From assembly GCA_026003075.1 (NCBI GenBank), contig BPGO01000010.1:1-64000 (forward strand): DNA of 64,000 nucleotides. The letters run 5' to 3'. Source of the stretch: Fimbriimonadales bacterium (lineage in GTDB: Bacteria > Armatimonadota > Fimbriimonadia > Fimbriimonadales > GBS-DC). This document shows, in pieces, positions 17,850 through 26,050 of the stretch; the stretch's first letter is position 1, and each line of letters begins with the position of its first letter. A model generated the notes under the pieces. It was not told the DNA's origin, ran no database searches, and saw nothing but the letters and a program-made list of their open reading frames with translations. The position numbers and the translations under genes are program-made.

Positions 17850-18563
17850 CTACTCCCACACAAGGAGTGGATTGAAGTTCGTTTCCGTGTCGTACACATC
17901 GACGCCCTCACGCGCCTTTAGGAAGCCGACCACTGCGTAGGTAATCGGCGTTGCCAGCGCCTCGTAGAGCGTCTTCGCGCCCCACTCGATCAGGCTCATC
18001 CGCAACAGTTCGGCGGTGGGATAGACTCCTGCAAACGCCACCATCGTAAACAGGGTCGTGTCCAGAATCTGAGCCACCATTGTGGAGCTAATGGTGCGTG
18101 TCCAGAGCCAGCGTCCTTGCGTGGCGATTTTGAGTTTCGCCAACACAAAAGAGTTGGTGAACTCCCCGACCAGATAGGCGATCAGCGAAGCGAGCATCAG
18201 GCGCGGGGCAACCCCCAGTACGGTTTCAAACGCCTGCTGATGCTCATAAAACGGCGCAGGAGGCATTGCTATCGCCGCACTGATAATCAGTACCACCAGT
18301 AAGTTGCACGCAAACCCAATCCAGATAACCACCCGCGCGCGGCGATACCCGTAGACCTCCGTCAGCACATCGCCGATGATATAACTCACAGGGAAAATCA
18401 CAATCGCGGACGACATCACCAGCCCGCCAACGCTAATCACCTTCGCCGCGATGATGTTCGACAGCAATAGGCTGGTCAAAAACAGCGCGACCACCATCAC
18501 AAACCAGATGGAGTAGCCACGCTCAATAGAACCCGTTAGTGCAACCTTCGGCAATGGTTTCAT
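17850..18563 (-). CDS. yhhQ: Queuosine-precursor (VUT family, YhhQ-type) transporter
   Basis: 237 residues with about six transmembrane helices. The family hallmark is visible (FPVSYIIGDVLTEVYGYRRA), as are ANIIAAK-like and LVGEFTNSFVLAK segments. YhhQ imports preQ0/preQ1-type precursors of queuosine. The start MKPLPKVAL at 18563 is preferred because the longer reading frame upstream has no family character and TATACT lies 12 bases before this ATG. A PTPS/QueD-like gene at 33.3 kb may belong to the same pathway but is not linked. Confidence 0.85.
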   Translation of the reverse strand: MKPLPKVALTGSIERGYSIWFVMVVALFLTSLLLSNIIAAKVISVGGLVMSSAIVIFPVSYIIGDVLTEVYGYRRARVVIWIGFACNLLVVLIISAAIAMPPAPFYEHQQAFETVLGVAPRLMLASLIAYLVGEFTNSFVLAKLKIATQGRWLWTRTISSTMVAQILDTTLFTMVAFAGVYPTAELLRMSLIEWGAKTLYEALATPITYAVVGFLKAREGVDVYDTETNFNPLLVWE

Positions 18564-18641
18564 CAGAGCGCGAAAAGTATACCATGCGCGCGGTAGATGC
18601 AGCAGGAAATCACGCAGCGAGAGCGAATCTAATACTCTGTG

Positions 18642-19424
18642 ATGGCGCAAACACAGACGAGTGTACAGCAACCCGCCAGTGAGGGCGCGGCAACCGAGTT
18701 CGTGGTGCGCGTGCGCGATGTGGTCAAAGAGTACCAGATGGGCAAATTAACCGTGCGCGCACTCGACGGCGTGAACCTCGATATCTATCGTGGTGAGTAT
18801 CTCTCGATTATGGGACCCTCCGGGTCGGGCAAAAGCACGCTATTCAATATGATTGGCGGGCTGGACAAGCCCACTTCAGGTTCCGTGTTCATCGACGATG
18901 TGGATATGGCGCAACTCGACCCGCAGGAGCTTGCTTTCCTCCGCTGCCATCGCATCGGCTACATCTTCCAGACTTTCAACCTCATCCCCGTAATGACCGC
19001 ACTGGAGAATGTAACACTGCCGATGGTATTCGCGGGGGTGAACGCCGACGAGGCACGCGAGCGCGGCGTGGAGCTCTTGAACTTGGTCGGCTTGGGCGGA
19101 CGCCTGCACCATAAGCCCACCGAGCTCTCAGGCGGACAACAGCAGCGCGTGGCAATCGCACGATCGCTGGCGAATAACCCCTCCATCATCCTCGCCGACG
19201 AGCCGACGGGCAACCTCGACCTCAAAACAGGCAAGGAGATTATCGAGCTGCTCAAACGGCTCAACAAGGAGCGCGGCGTGACGATTATCTCCGCGACGCA
19301 CGACCTCAAGATGCTCGACATCTCCGACCGCATCGTGTGGATCCGCGACGGCAAGATCGAGCGCATCGAACGGCGCAGCGAACTGCAACTCAAAGTGGGT
19401 GAGGTCGAAGGCGAGGCAGGGTAA
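18642..19424 (+). CDS. ABC transporter ATP-binding protein, LolD/MacB type
   Basis: 260 residues, a complete ABC ATPase: Walker [11 protein letters not shown]-loop [16 protein letters not shown], signature [15 protein letters not shown], Walker [12 protein letters not shown] and switch ATHD. The sequence fits the LolD/FtsE/MacB group, which energises lipoprotein release or efflux rather than substrate import. No permease is adjacent; the next gene, 22 bases on, is zwf. The ATG at 18642 is preceded by a GTG; AATACT lies 5 bases upstream and no Shine-Dalgarno is present. Confidence 0.85.
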   Translation: MAQTQTSVQQPASEGAATEFVVRVRDVVKEYQMGKLTVRALDGVNLDIYRGEYLSIMGPSGSGKSTLFNMIGGLDKPTSGSVFIDDVDMAQLDPQELAFLRCHRIGYIFQTFNLIPVMTALENVTLPMVFAGVNADEARERGVELLNLVGLGGRLHHKPTELSGGQQQRVAIARSLANNPSIILADEPTGNLDLKTGKEIIELLKRLNKERGVTIISATHDLKMLDISDRIVWIRDGKIERIERRSELQLKVGEVEGEAG

Positions 19425-19446
19425 GCGAGGTATCCTTAACCTCGCC

Positions 19447-20937
19447 ATGCCAGAGCGCGAGACGACCATCGTGATTTTCGGAGCGACGGGCGATTTGACC
19501 CGACGCTTGCTGTTGCCTGCCCTGCTCCAACTGTGCCGCGCCCACGCCCTACCCGAACAGGTGCGAATCGTCCTGTACGCCCGACGCCCCTACACTCTCG
19601 AGCAATACCTCAACGAGGTGCAAACCGAGCTGCAAGCGATGGGCAAACCCCTGCACGGCTGGGACGAATTCTGCCGACGCTTCGTCGCCTATGTGCAAGG
19701 CGGTCTGGACGAGCAAGGCATCTGCCAACTCCAAGACTATGTGCAAGGAAACGCGCTCTTCTACCTCGCTCTCCCGCCGGGAGTGTTCGCAACCGCCAGC
19801 CAAATGCTCGCCCGCGCAGGACTACATGATGAAACGCACGGATTCCGACGACTGATTATCGAGAAACCCTTCGGCTACGACTTAGAGAGCGCACAAACCC
19901 TCGATCGGCAAGTGCGCGAACACTGGCGCGAAGAGCAGATTTTCAGGATAGACCACTACCTCGGCAAGGAGACGGTGCAGAATATCCTTGTGTTTCGGTT
20001 CGCGAACTTGCTGCTGGAACCACTTTGGAACCGCAACTATGTCGAGCATGTGCAAATCACGGCGGCGGAAACCTCGGGGCTGGAAGGACGCGCGAGCTAT
20101 TACGACCAAGCAGGCGCCCTGCGCGACATGATTCAGAACCACCTGATTCAGCTCTTCACCTTGACGGCGATGGAGCCGCCCAGCAGCCTCGTGTACGACG
20201 ACCTGCGTACGGAGAAGGTCAAAGTGCTCAAAAGCGTGCGCCCAATCCCACGCAACGCCGTGAACGCATTCGCCGTGCGAGCGCAATACACCGCAGGACA
20301 AGTGGGTAGCGAACGCGTGCCCGGCTACCTCGAAGAGGAAGGCATTCCCCGCGACTCCACGACCGAGACCTACGCCGCCATCAAACTCTATGTGGACAAC
20401 TGGCGTTGGCGCGGGGTTCCGTTCTATTTGCGCACGGGCAAACGCCTCGCCGCCGACCGCAGCGAGATCGCCATTCAGTTCAAAACGCCACCGCTCCACC
20501 TGTTCCGTGAGACGCCCCTGGATCGGCTCGAGCCGAACTGGTTCATCTTCGAGATGAAGCCCGCCGAAGCGATCTATCTCACCGCGCAGGCGAAAAAATT
20601 GGGACTGGAGCTGACCCCGCGCACAATCGTATTGCGCGCCCCCTACCGCGAAGCAGGTCAGGAAGGTTTCGATGCCTACACAACACTCCTGCTCGATGCA
20701 CTTGAGGGCAATCGCCAGCATTTCCTGCGCTTTGACGAGGTGGAGTGGGCATGGCGCGTCTTAGACCCGATTCTGAAAGCGTGGCAAAGCGACGGCAGCC
20801 CGCTGCCCACCTACCCGGCTGGCAGCGAGGGTCCCAACGAAGCCGCGCGAATACTGGATTCAGAAACCCACCAGTGGCGCTCTTTGAGAACCCACCGCCC
20901 CCCTCTCCCGCATACAGGAGAGGGGGCACGGGAATGA
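19447..20937 (+). CDS. zwf: Glucose-6-phosphate 1-dehydrogenase
   Basis: 496 residues. The NADP-binding motif [17 protein letters not shown] and the active-site signature [14 protein letters not shown] are intact, so the first oxidative pentose-phosphate step should be functional. The start at 19447 comes 10 bases after TATCCT and has no Shine-Dalgarno. The last 15 or so residues ([13 protein letters not shown]) are not family sequence: they are encoded by a palindromic element (20899-20926), so the ancestral stop was probably a little upstream. 6-Phosphogluconolactonase and gnd are not adjacent. Confidence 0.95.
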   Translation: MPERETTIVIFGATGDLTRRLLLPALLQLCRAHALPEQVRIVLYARRPYTLEQYLNEVQTELQAMGKPLHGWDEFCRRFVAYVQGGLDEQGICQLQDYVQGNALFYLALPPGVFATASQMLARAGLHDETHGFRRLIIEKPFGYDLESAQTLDRQVREHWREEQIFRIDHYLGKETVQNILVFRFANLLLEPLWNRNYVEHVQITAAETSGLEGRASYYDQAGALRDMIQNHLIQLFTLTAMEPPSSLVYDDLRTEKVKVLKSVRPIPRNAVNAFAVRAQYTAGQVGSERVPGYLEEEGIPRDSTTETYAAIKLYVDNWRWRGVPFYLRTGKRLAADRSEIAIQFKTPPLHLFRETPLDRLEPNWFIFEMKPAEAIYLTAQAKKLGLELTPRTIVLRAPYREAGQEGFDAYTTLLLDALEGNRQHFLRFDEVEWAWRVLDPILKAWQSDGSPLPTYPAGSEGPNEAARILDSETHQWRSLRTHRPPLPHTGEGARE

Positions 20938-20975
20938 AGTCGCCCAATACACTGCCCCACATAGAGGGGACAGTG
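20899..20975. terminator. Two hairpins at a convergent gene junction, one inside the zwf 3' end
   Basis: CCCCCTCTCC (20899-20908) pairs with GGAGAGGGGG (20917-20926). CACTGCCCC (20950-20958) pairs with GGGG-A-CAGTG (20966-20975). They lie between the convergent zwf and outer-membrane-protein genes. The first resembles dispersed REP-type palindromes and is translated as part of zwf. Confidence 0.5.
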
Positions 20976-20989
20976 GGGAGCAACCTCAA

Positions 20990-21670
20990 TCACCTTAGAT
21001 CGAAGCTCCGCGAGATAGAGATGCCGATGTCACTTTCCGCGCTGGGGTGGAACCACCACACGCCGAGGTTCCAGTCCCCGAAGCGGCGCACCAGCGCAAG
21101 GTTGTACAGCGTCGGTTCGCCGGGCATCGTGCCCTGATGCGAATAGAACATCAGAGAGGTATCCCGATCCAGCCGGTAGTTCGCGGCGATGAAGCCGATG
21201 TCGCGCCCGTTGCGCAAGTGTTGCCAGCCCGCCATCAGCGAGAGGTTGCCATCGGTGCGCACGCCCATCAGATACGCTCCCTCCTGCGCGCGTGTATAAG
21301 TTGACGAGAAGCCATAGCCCGCAAGCAGGCTAACCGGGGTCTGCTCATCTTGACGCAAGAGCTGATAAGTCATCTGGAGCGTGGCGCGTTGTCCATAGTG
21401 CGAATAGCCGACGCCAATGTCAAACCGATCGGTGACACCCGTCTTGACAAAGGTGCGGAAGCGGTTCTCTTCCGACTCCGACGAGCCGATAGTGAACCAA
21501 CTCAGCTTGCCCTTCGGCACCGTCAGCTCCGCGAAGCCCACCTCCACATCGCTGCGCTGCTGCGACTGGATCACGACACAAGCCGGGCACCCGCCCGAAC
21601 CTTGCTGCGCAAAGCCTAACATCACTATACTGAGCGCAAACGCGCTGAGAAACAGCTTGATAGTCCTCAT
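20990..21670 (-). CDS. Probable outer-membrane beta-barrel protein with CxxC motif
   Basis: About 226 residues starting MRTIKLFLSAFALSIVMLGF, a signal peptide, with AGGAGG before the ATG at 21670. The mature N-terminus has GGCPACVVIQSQ. The rest alternates polar and hydrophobic residues with Gly/Tyr-rich turns (FDIGVGYSHYGQRATLQMTY, GAYLMGVRTDGNLSLMAGWQ) and ends in the aromatic/Arg pattern SISRSFDLR. This fits a small transmembrane beta-barrel of 8-12 strands. The five palindromes just upstream point to tight regulation. The reading frame extends to 21865, but that extension runs through the palindromes and is not coding-like. Confidence 0.65.
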   Translation of the reverse strand: MRTIKLFLSAFALSIVMLGFAQQGSGGCPACVVIQSQQRSDVEVGFAELTVPKGKLSWFTIGSSESEENRFRTFVKTGVTDRFDIGVGYSHYGQRATLQMTYQLLRQDEQTPVSLLAGYGFSSTYTRAQEGAYLMGVRTDGNLSLMAGWQHLRNGRDIGFIAANYRLDRDTSLMFYSHQGTMPGEPTLYNLALVRRFGDWNLGVWWFHPSAESDIGISISRSFDLR

Positions 21671-21698
21671 AATCGCCTCCTGTGTTGCGTTTTTGTGA

Positions 21699-21845
21699 CT
21701 TTGACATTCTGTCAAAGCAACTCCCAATACCTTGACACTTGTGTCAAGGCTTCTCTTCGAGGCTTGGACAGTTCTGATCACGCCAATCCCAGAGGCTTGA
21801 CAATTCTGTCCAAGCGAATGCCTTGCGGTTTGGACATCGTGTCCA
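21699..21845. promoter_or_regulatory. Array of five ~19-bp palindromes spaced 31-33 bp
   Basis: Sites: CTTTGACA-TTC-TGTCAAAG (21699-21717), CCTTGACAC-TT-GTGTCAAGG (21730-21749), an imperfect GCTTGGACAGTTCTG half-site plus weak partner (about 21762-21783), GCTTGACA-ATTC-TGTCCAAGC (21795-21815) and TGGACA-TCG-TGTCCA (21831-21845). Consensus CTTGACA-N3-TGTCAAG. Dyad centres are near 21708, 21739.5, 21772.5, 21805 and 21838, so successive sites face the same side of the helix. They lie upstream of the outer-membrane-protein gene (21670) and behind the cysteine-rich gene. Best read as multiple operators for a dimeric regulator. Confidence 0.8.
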
Positions 21846-21891
21846 CACCAAACGGCTCTTCGCACGGAGAGCTAGTCCGTGCCGCTTGGGG

Positions 21892-22299
21892 TCAACACAG
21901 GGGCGGCGCACGAGGCGCAGAGGAGCGTAAAGGGGGAGAATGATTATAGATCGTGGGTGAATCGAAACCACCGCACGGGGTCTCGAAGACACCGAACGCT
22001 GCCAGTTCCGGCGCGTCCATCACCCAATCCGAGCCGCTCAGCGTAAACTGCGATACAATCGTCGCAGGCTCGGCGGGGGCGCGTTCCAAACGGCAGCCAG
22101 GACAGTCTGTACACTGCGCGTTTCGGGAACAGCAGGTCGATTCCGCGGCGGGCGCACAGCATGTGCTCTGCACCGACGCACGCACAGAACAGCACTGCAG
22201 GCTCAAGGAACCTTTACAGGCGCATGCATACGCCCACGCCACCCCAATGGGGGTCAGCGCGAGCCACAACGCCCACAGTGCAAACCCAAAACGGCGCAT
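21892..22299 (-). CDS. Cysteine-rich secreted protein
   Basis: About 135 residues. Signal peptide MRRFGFALWALWLALTPIGV, cleaved near AWA-YA, then a dense cysteine region (CACKGSLSLQCCSVRAS, STCCAPAAESTCCSRNAQ, CTDCPGC; 13 Cys in about 60 residues), then a Cys-poor Pro-rich end. The density and CC/CxC spacing suggest metal binding or many disulphides in the periplasm. TATAAT (minus strand, 22307-22312) is 7 bases from the second ATG, which is chosen as the start, so the mRNA is leaderless. The following gene, past five palindromes, also has a CxxC motif; a metal- or redox-related pair is a guess. Confidence 0.6.
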   Translation of the reverse strand: MRRFGFALWALWLALTPIGVAWAYACACKGSLSLQCCSVRASVQSTCCAPAAESTCCSRNAQCTDCPGCRLERAPAEPATIVSQFTLSGSDWVMDAPELAAFGVFETPCGGFDSPTIYNHSPPLRSSAPRAPPLC

Positions 22300-22337
22300 C
22301 ATAGGAATTATACCACTCTTTGTCGAAAAGAGTTTCT

Positions 22338-23546
22338 ATGCATCCCGCCTCACCGGCGCGGTTTCCTGTTGCCCGCACGATCCTACTCGGCGCGATGTTT
22401 ATGGGCATGGGGATGACCCTACCGATTTTTAACCACTTCGTCCCCATCTTCCTGCGCGAAATCGGGCTGAGCGCAACGCTCATTACCTTTGTGCTGACAT
22501 GGGACAACTACATCAACATGTTCATGCAGCCTGTGGTAGGTCCGCTCTCCGACAACACGCGCACGCGCATTGGCAGGCGCAAGCCGTGGGTGCTGGTGGG
22601 CGCGCCGATCGCTCTCACGGCGTTTCTGTTCGTGCCTACGGCGACCACCGCGTGGGGGATTATGCTGGCAATCTTTCTCACGAACTTCGGAAATGCCCTG
22701 TTTCGCTCGCCTGGGGTCGCGCTCATTGGTGACCTGTATCCCCCACAACAGCGCAGTCTGGCAAACGGGATTATCAACCTGATGCTGGGTGTAGGGGCGG
22801 CACTGGCATACTTCGGCGGAGGCGCGCTATACGGGAATTTTGGACGGTATGCGCCGTTTATTTTCGGTAGTGGCGTGATGGCGCTTGCGTTATTGATTGC
22901 CGTTTTCTTCTTGCACGAGCCGAAACATCTGCCCTATGAGCCTGAAGAGAAAGAGGCAGGGCTATTGGAAAGTCTACGCACCCTGATACGCCTACGCAAC
23001 TTCAACATGCTCTGGATGCTGGGCGCGATATTGAGTTGGTTTATGGGGTTCACCGCGTTGGAGGCGTTGCTCTCACTGATTGGCAAAGAGGCGTTAGGCA
23101 TCCAAGCAGACCAGATGGGCAAGCTGGTTGCCCTGCTGCCAGCGGCGTTTATTCTGTGTGCGTTGCCCAGTGGGATGCTCGCCACACGCTTCGGGCGCAA
23201 GCCGATTATTCTGGTGGGGATCGCAGGGCTGGTTGGGATGCTGATCTACGGCTACTTTGTACAGTCGCAACCGATGATGGTGAGGTTTCTCATCCCTGCG
23301 GGGATGTTCTGGGCATTAATTAATGTGAACTCGTTGCCCGCGCTCTACGATACCGCTCCCACCCTCCGCGCTGGAATCACCACCGGTCTCTACTACTTCG
23401 CCTCGAACCTTTCAGCGGTGCTGGGACCGCAGCTGGCGGGCGTGTTGGTTGACCTCACAGGCGACAACTACAGAAATGTATTCCTGTATGGCGCGTTCTT
23501 CATGGCACTGGCAGGGGTATGTATGTCCAAGGTGCGCGTGCGTTAG
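22338..23546 (+). CDS. MFS transporter, SLC45/sugar-symporter-like
   Basis: 402 residues and 12 predicted helices. The conserved loop between helices 2 and 3 is GPLSDNTRTRIGRRKPWVL, as in SLC45 and glycoside-type H+ symporters, and WDNYINMFMQPVVG precedes it. The likely substrate is a sugar or glycoside; the specificity cannot be read. The ATG at 22338 is preferred over an upstream TTG. The promoter region is shared with the divergent cysteine-rich gene. A dehydrogenase gene follows 24 bases downstream. Confidence 0.8.
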   Translation: MHPASPARFPVARTILLGAMFMGMGMTLPIFNHFVPIFLREIGLSATLITFVLTWDNYINMFMQPVVGPLSDNTRTRIGRRKPWVLVGAPIALTAFLFVPTATTAWGIMLAIFLTNFGNALFRSPGVALIGDLYPPQQRSLANGIINLMLGVGAALAYFGGGALYGNFGRYAPFIFGSGVMALALLIAVFFLHEPKHLPYEPEEKEAGLLESLRTLIRLRNFNMLWMLGAILSWFMGFTALEALLSLIGKEALGIQADQMGKLVALLPAAFILCALPSGMLATRFGRKPIILVGIAGLVGMLIYGYFVQSQPMMVRFLIPAGMFWALINVNSLPALYDTAPTLRAGITTGLYYFASNLSAVLGPQLAGVLVDLTGDNYRNVFLYGAFFMALAGVCMSKVRVR

Positions 23547-23570
23547 CTGTTTCGCAGGTATAATCTCCTC

Positions 23571-24566
23571 GTGCAGACGCATGCGTGGAAGCTCGCACCC
23601 GACGGCAACTATCATTGGGAGATTCTCGAACTGCCCCCCTTGCAAGCAGGTGAAGCATTGGTGCGCTTGCGTGCCTGCGGGTTATGCACGGGCGAAGTGA
23701 TGGACTGGTACACACTGCGCAAAGCGCCGCTTGTGCCAGGGCATGAGCTGGTAGGCGAAATTGCCGAACTGGGTGAAGGTGTGACACATTTGAAAGTGGG
23801 CGACCGTGTGGTGGTGCATCACCATGCGCCGTGCTTGAAATGCGCGTTCTGTCAGCGGGGGGCGTTCGTCCACTGCCCTACTTGGCGCGGCACGAAACTG
23901 AATCCGGGGGGACTGAGCGAATACTTTATCGCCCCTGCCGAGATTGTGCAGGTGGATGTGCTGCGTGTTCCCGACAACTTGTCTGACGAGCGCGCCGTGT
24001 TCACCGAGCCGCTGGCGTGCGTGGTGCGCTCGTTGCGTCGGGCGGGTTTCCAGCGGGGCAACACCTTGGCGATTATCGGTATGGGCGTAATGGGCATGTT
24101 GCACTTACTGTTGGGGCAGGCGTGGGGTGCGCGGCAGATATTCGCCGTCGATAAACTGCCGCATCGCTTGGAGTTCGCCGAGGCGCTGGGGGCAACACCC
24201 CTCTATGCGGACGACATTTGGCGCACACCCAGCACACAAGCAGAGGTCGTGGTCGTAGGACCTGGCAGCGAGTCTGCGTTGGAGCTTGCCCTGCACTTAG
24301 TCGCGCCCGATGGCGCGGTCGTACTCTTCACGCCTGCGCCGCCGGAGACGCGATTCCCTCTCCCCTGGCACGATGTCTACTTCCGTGAAATGCGCTTTAT
24401 TCCCAGCTACTCTGCCAGCCATGTGGAAATGCGCCAAGCCCTGCTCCAGATAGAAGCGGGCTTGCCGGTAGAGAAACTCATCACGCACCGCCTGCCGCTG
24501 GAACGCGTCCCAGAAGGCTACGCCCTATTGCGCCGAGCGGAAGCGTTGAAGGTCATCGTGGGCTGA
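23571..24566 (+). CDS. Zinc-dependent medium-chain alcohol/polyol dehydrogenase
   Basis: 331 residues. It has the catalytic-zinc region (ACGLCTGEVMDWY, PGHELVGEI), the structural-zinc cysteines (CLKCAFCQRGAFVHC) and the NAD-binding GMGVMG followed by an acidic residue (FAVDKL), favouring NAD over NADP. The relatives are sorbitol/threonine-type dehydrogenases. It begins with GTG six bases after TATAAT (23559-23564), so it is leaderless and has its own promoter despite following the MFS gene. Together they could take up and oxidise a polyol or sugar. Confidence 0.85.
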   Translation: MQTHAWKLAPDGNYHWEILELPPLQAGEALVRLRACGLCTGEVMDWYTLRKAPLVPGHELVGEIAELGEGVTHLKVGDRVVVHHHAPCLKCAFCQRGAFVHCPTWRGTKLNPGGLSEYFIAPAEIVQVDVLRVPDNLSDERAVFTEPLACVVRSLRRAGFQRGNTLAIIGMGVMGMLHLLLGQAWGARQIFAVDKLPHRLEFAEALGATPLYADDIWRTPSTQAEVVVVGPGSESALELALHLVAPDGAVVLFTPAPPETRFPLPWHDVYFREMRFIPSYSASHVEMRQALLQIEAGLPVEKLITHRLPLERVPEGYALLRRAEALKVIVG

Positions 24567-25079
24567 CTACCGCGTCACGGGCAGCGCCTGCGAGAGGTCG
24601 ATATGACCGCCCAAGCTCTCCACAGGTTTGCCCTCCACCAGAATCTGCACACGCTCCACATTCGGAAAGCTGCCTGCCGTGCTGCTAATCGCGTTCACCA
24701 ACGCGGCTTCGTCGTCCGAACCACCCGCGAACTTGTCGGTCAGCTCCTTCGAGAAGTTCAACTGCAGAGTCCCCTTTTGCACATGGACGCTCACAAGGCG
24801 CGTGCCTTGCGGGAAGACCCCAGATTCCTGGATGAGCTTCTCGAAGACCTCTTTATAGGCGTTTTCGGGGTTTTGGATGGCGACGGGCTTGCTTTCGTAG
24901 GTGAGCTCGCCCTGCGGGTTCACTTTGGGAATATAGATTTTCGCTTCGGTGGGGGGCTTCGGCGTAGGTGCGGGTGGCGCCGGCGTAAGGCGTAGCCAGA
25001 TACCCACGCCAATCGCCAACGCTGCGATGGCGATAAACAGAACGCCCAGCATGCTCTGCACGCGCCGTGCCTCGTTCAT
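24567..25079 (-). CDS. GerMN-domain membrane-anchored protein
   Basis: 170 residues from the ATG at 25079: short basic N-terminus, one transmembrane helix (VLFIAIAALAIGVGIWL), Pro-rich linker, then a GerMN domain (YKEVFEKLIQESGVFPQGTR, TLQLNFSKEL, VQILVEGKPVESLGGHIDLS). GerMN domains occur in spore and envelope lipoproteins and are thought to bind peptidoglycan or partner proteins. The start is one base after the FHA-protein stop, so the two form an operon. The longer upstream reading frame is antisense-like to the FHA gene and was rejected. Confidence 0.8.
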   Translation of the reverse strand: MNEARRVQSMLGVLFIAIAALAIGVGIWLRLTPAPPAPTPKPPTEAKIYIPKVNPQGELTYESKPVAIQNPENAYKEVFEKLIQESGVFPQGTRLVSVHVQKGTLQLNFSKELTDKFAGGSDDEAALVNAISSTAGSFPNVERVQILVEGKPVESLGGHIDLSQALPVTR

Positions 25080-25080
25080 C

Positions 25081-25971
25081 TTATGCCTCGTCGGTTGCGT
25101 TCGCTTCCGCTTGCGCTTCGGCATCGGTCTCCTCAATAGTCTCGGACGATGGCTCGGCAGTCGCCCACTCGATACGGAACTGGGTCTTGCCCAGAGTGAG
25201 GAGTGCGTCGCTCGGCACAGTGGTCGGCATATTGGGCGCGATTTTGGTGTCGCCGATGAAGGTGCCGTTAGTGCTACCCAAGTCGGTAATCCGCACATCC
25301 GCGCCGATGATCTCGATCACGGCGTGCTGCCCCGATACATAGGGGTCGGGAATGACGATATCGTTGCCAGCGCGCCTGCCGATGCGCTGCGGACGGGTGT
25401 AGAGCGGGAACCGCAGGCTGGGGTCGCTCATGCTCACCAGATACGCCAACGGCGGCGCGACTTCGGCAGCGACGGCGGGCGTCTCGAAGCCTTCGGGCAA
25501 CTCCAGAGTCATCACCACACTGCCAAACTGCAACTCGGCGTTCGGGGGCAGCGGGACGCGCTCCGCTCCAACGGGTTGACCGTTCAACTGCGTGCCGTTG
25601 GTGCTGCCCAAGTCCTGAATAAAGGCGCGGTTCTCCTCAATCAGAATGCAGGCATGGCGGCGGCTTACGGTGCCGTCGCTGATCAGCACATCGCTGCTGG
25701 GGTCGCGCCCAATCAGGTTCTCGCCCGCTTTGAGTAAAAACTCGCGTCCTGAGGCATCGCGCAACTTGGGATAGGCGCCTGATCCTTCCACCACTTCCGG
25801 CGCGGTGCTGGTCAATAAGAAACCGCACTCAATGCAATACTGCTCGCCGGGCGGATTCACCTGAGCGCAGATAGGGCATTGTACAGGCGTCATCGCGACC
25901 GTCGTTTGCGGGGCAGGAGCCATCGCGACCGTTGCCTCACCACCGACCGCTACCGTCGTTTCCGTCTGCAT
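25081..25971 (-). CDS. Zinc-ribbon protein with two FHA domains
   Basis: 296 residues. A zinc ribbon (CPICAQVNPPGEQYCIECG) at about residues 34-52 is followed by two forkhead-associated phosphothreonine-binding domains: GENLIGRDPSSDVLISDGTV with DLGSTNGTQLNG, and RIGRRAGNDIVIPDP with DLGSTNGTFIGD. Each keeps the GR, S/G-x-x-H and STNG residues. It probably docks Ser/Thr-phosphorylated partners; no kinase is in the window. It is the first gene of an operon with the GerMN protein and divergent from mutS; the start codon directly follows a TACTATATA-like box. Confidence 0.9.
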   Translation of the reverse strand: MQTETTVAVGGEATVAMAPAPQTTVAMTPVQCPICAQVNPPGEQYCIECGFLLTSTAPEVVEGSGAYPKLRDASGREFLLKAGENLIGRDPSSDVLISDGTVSRRHACILIEENRAFIQDLGSTNGTQLNGQPVGAERVPLPPNAELQFGSVVMTLELPEGFETPAVAAEVAPPLAYLVSMSDPSLRFPLYTRPQRIGRRAGNDIVIPDPYVSGQHAVIEIIGADVRITDLGSTNGTFIGDTKIAPNMPTTVPSDALLTLGKTQFRIEWATAEPSSETIEETDAEAQAEANATDEA

Positions 25972-26035
25972 GGCGTATATAGTACCTCATCCCCACGAGT
26001 GGCGCACACTCAGCTTAGCAATCCGATTTAAAAGG

Positions 26036-26041
26036 TATAAT
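26036..26041 (+). promoter_or_regulatory. -10 box of a leaderless promoter (mutS)
   Basis: GGTATAAT with nine bases between the hexamer and the mutS ATG and no Shine-Dalgarno. Transcription would begin at or within two bases of the start codon. Same layout at 23559-23564, 47732-47737 and other genes. Confidence 0.7.
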
Positions 26042-26050
26042 CTCTTCCCG

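Noticed and set aside
21699..21845. CRISPR-like array
   Set aside because: Repeats are themselves palindromes with unequal bases, spacers are only 13-14 bp and no cas genes are near.
21671..21865. 65-codon N-terminal extension of the outer-membrane protein
   Set aside because: It runs through the palindrome array; the ATG at 21670 has AGGAGG and a signal peptide.
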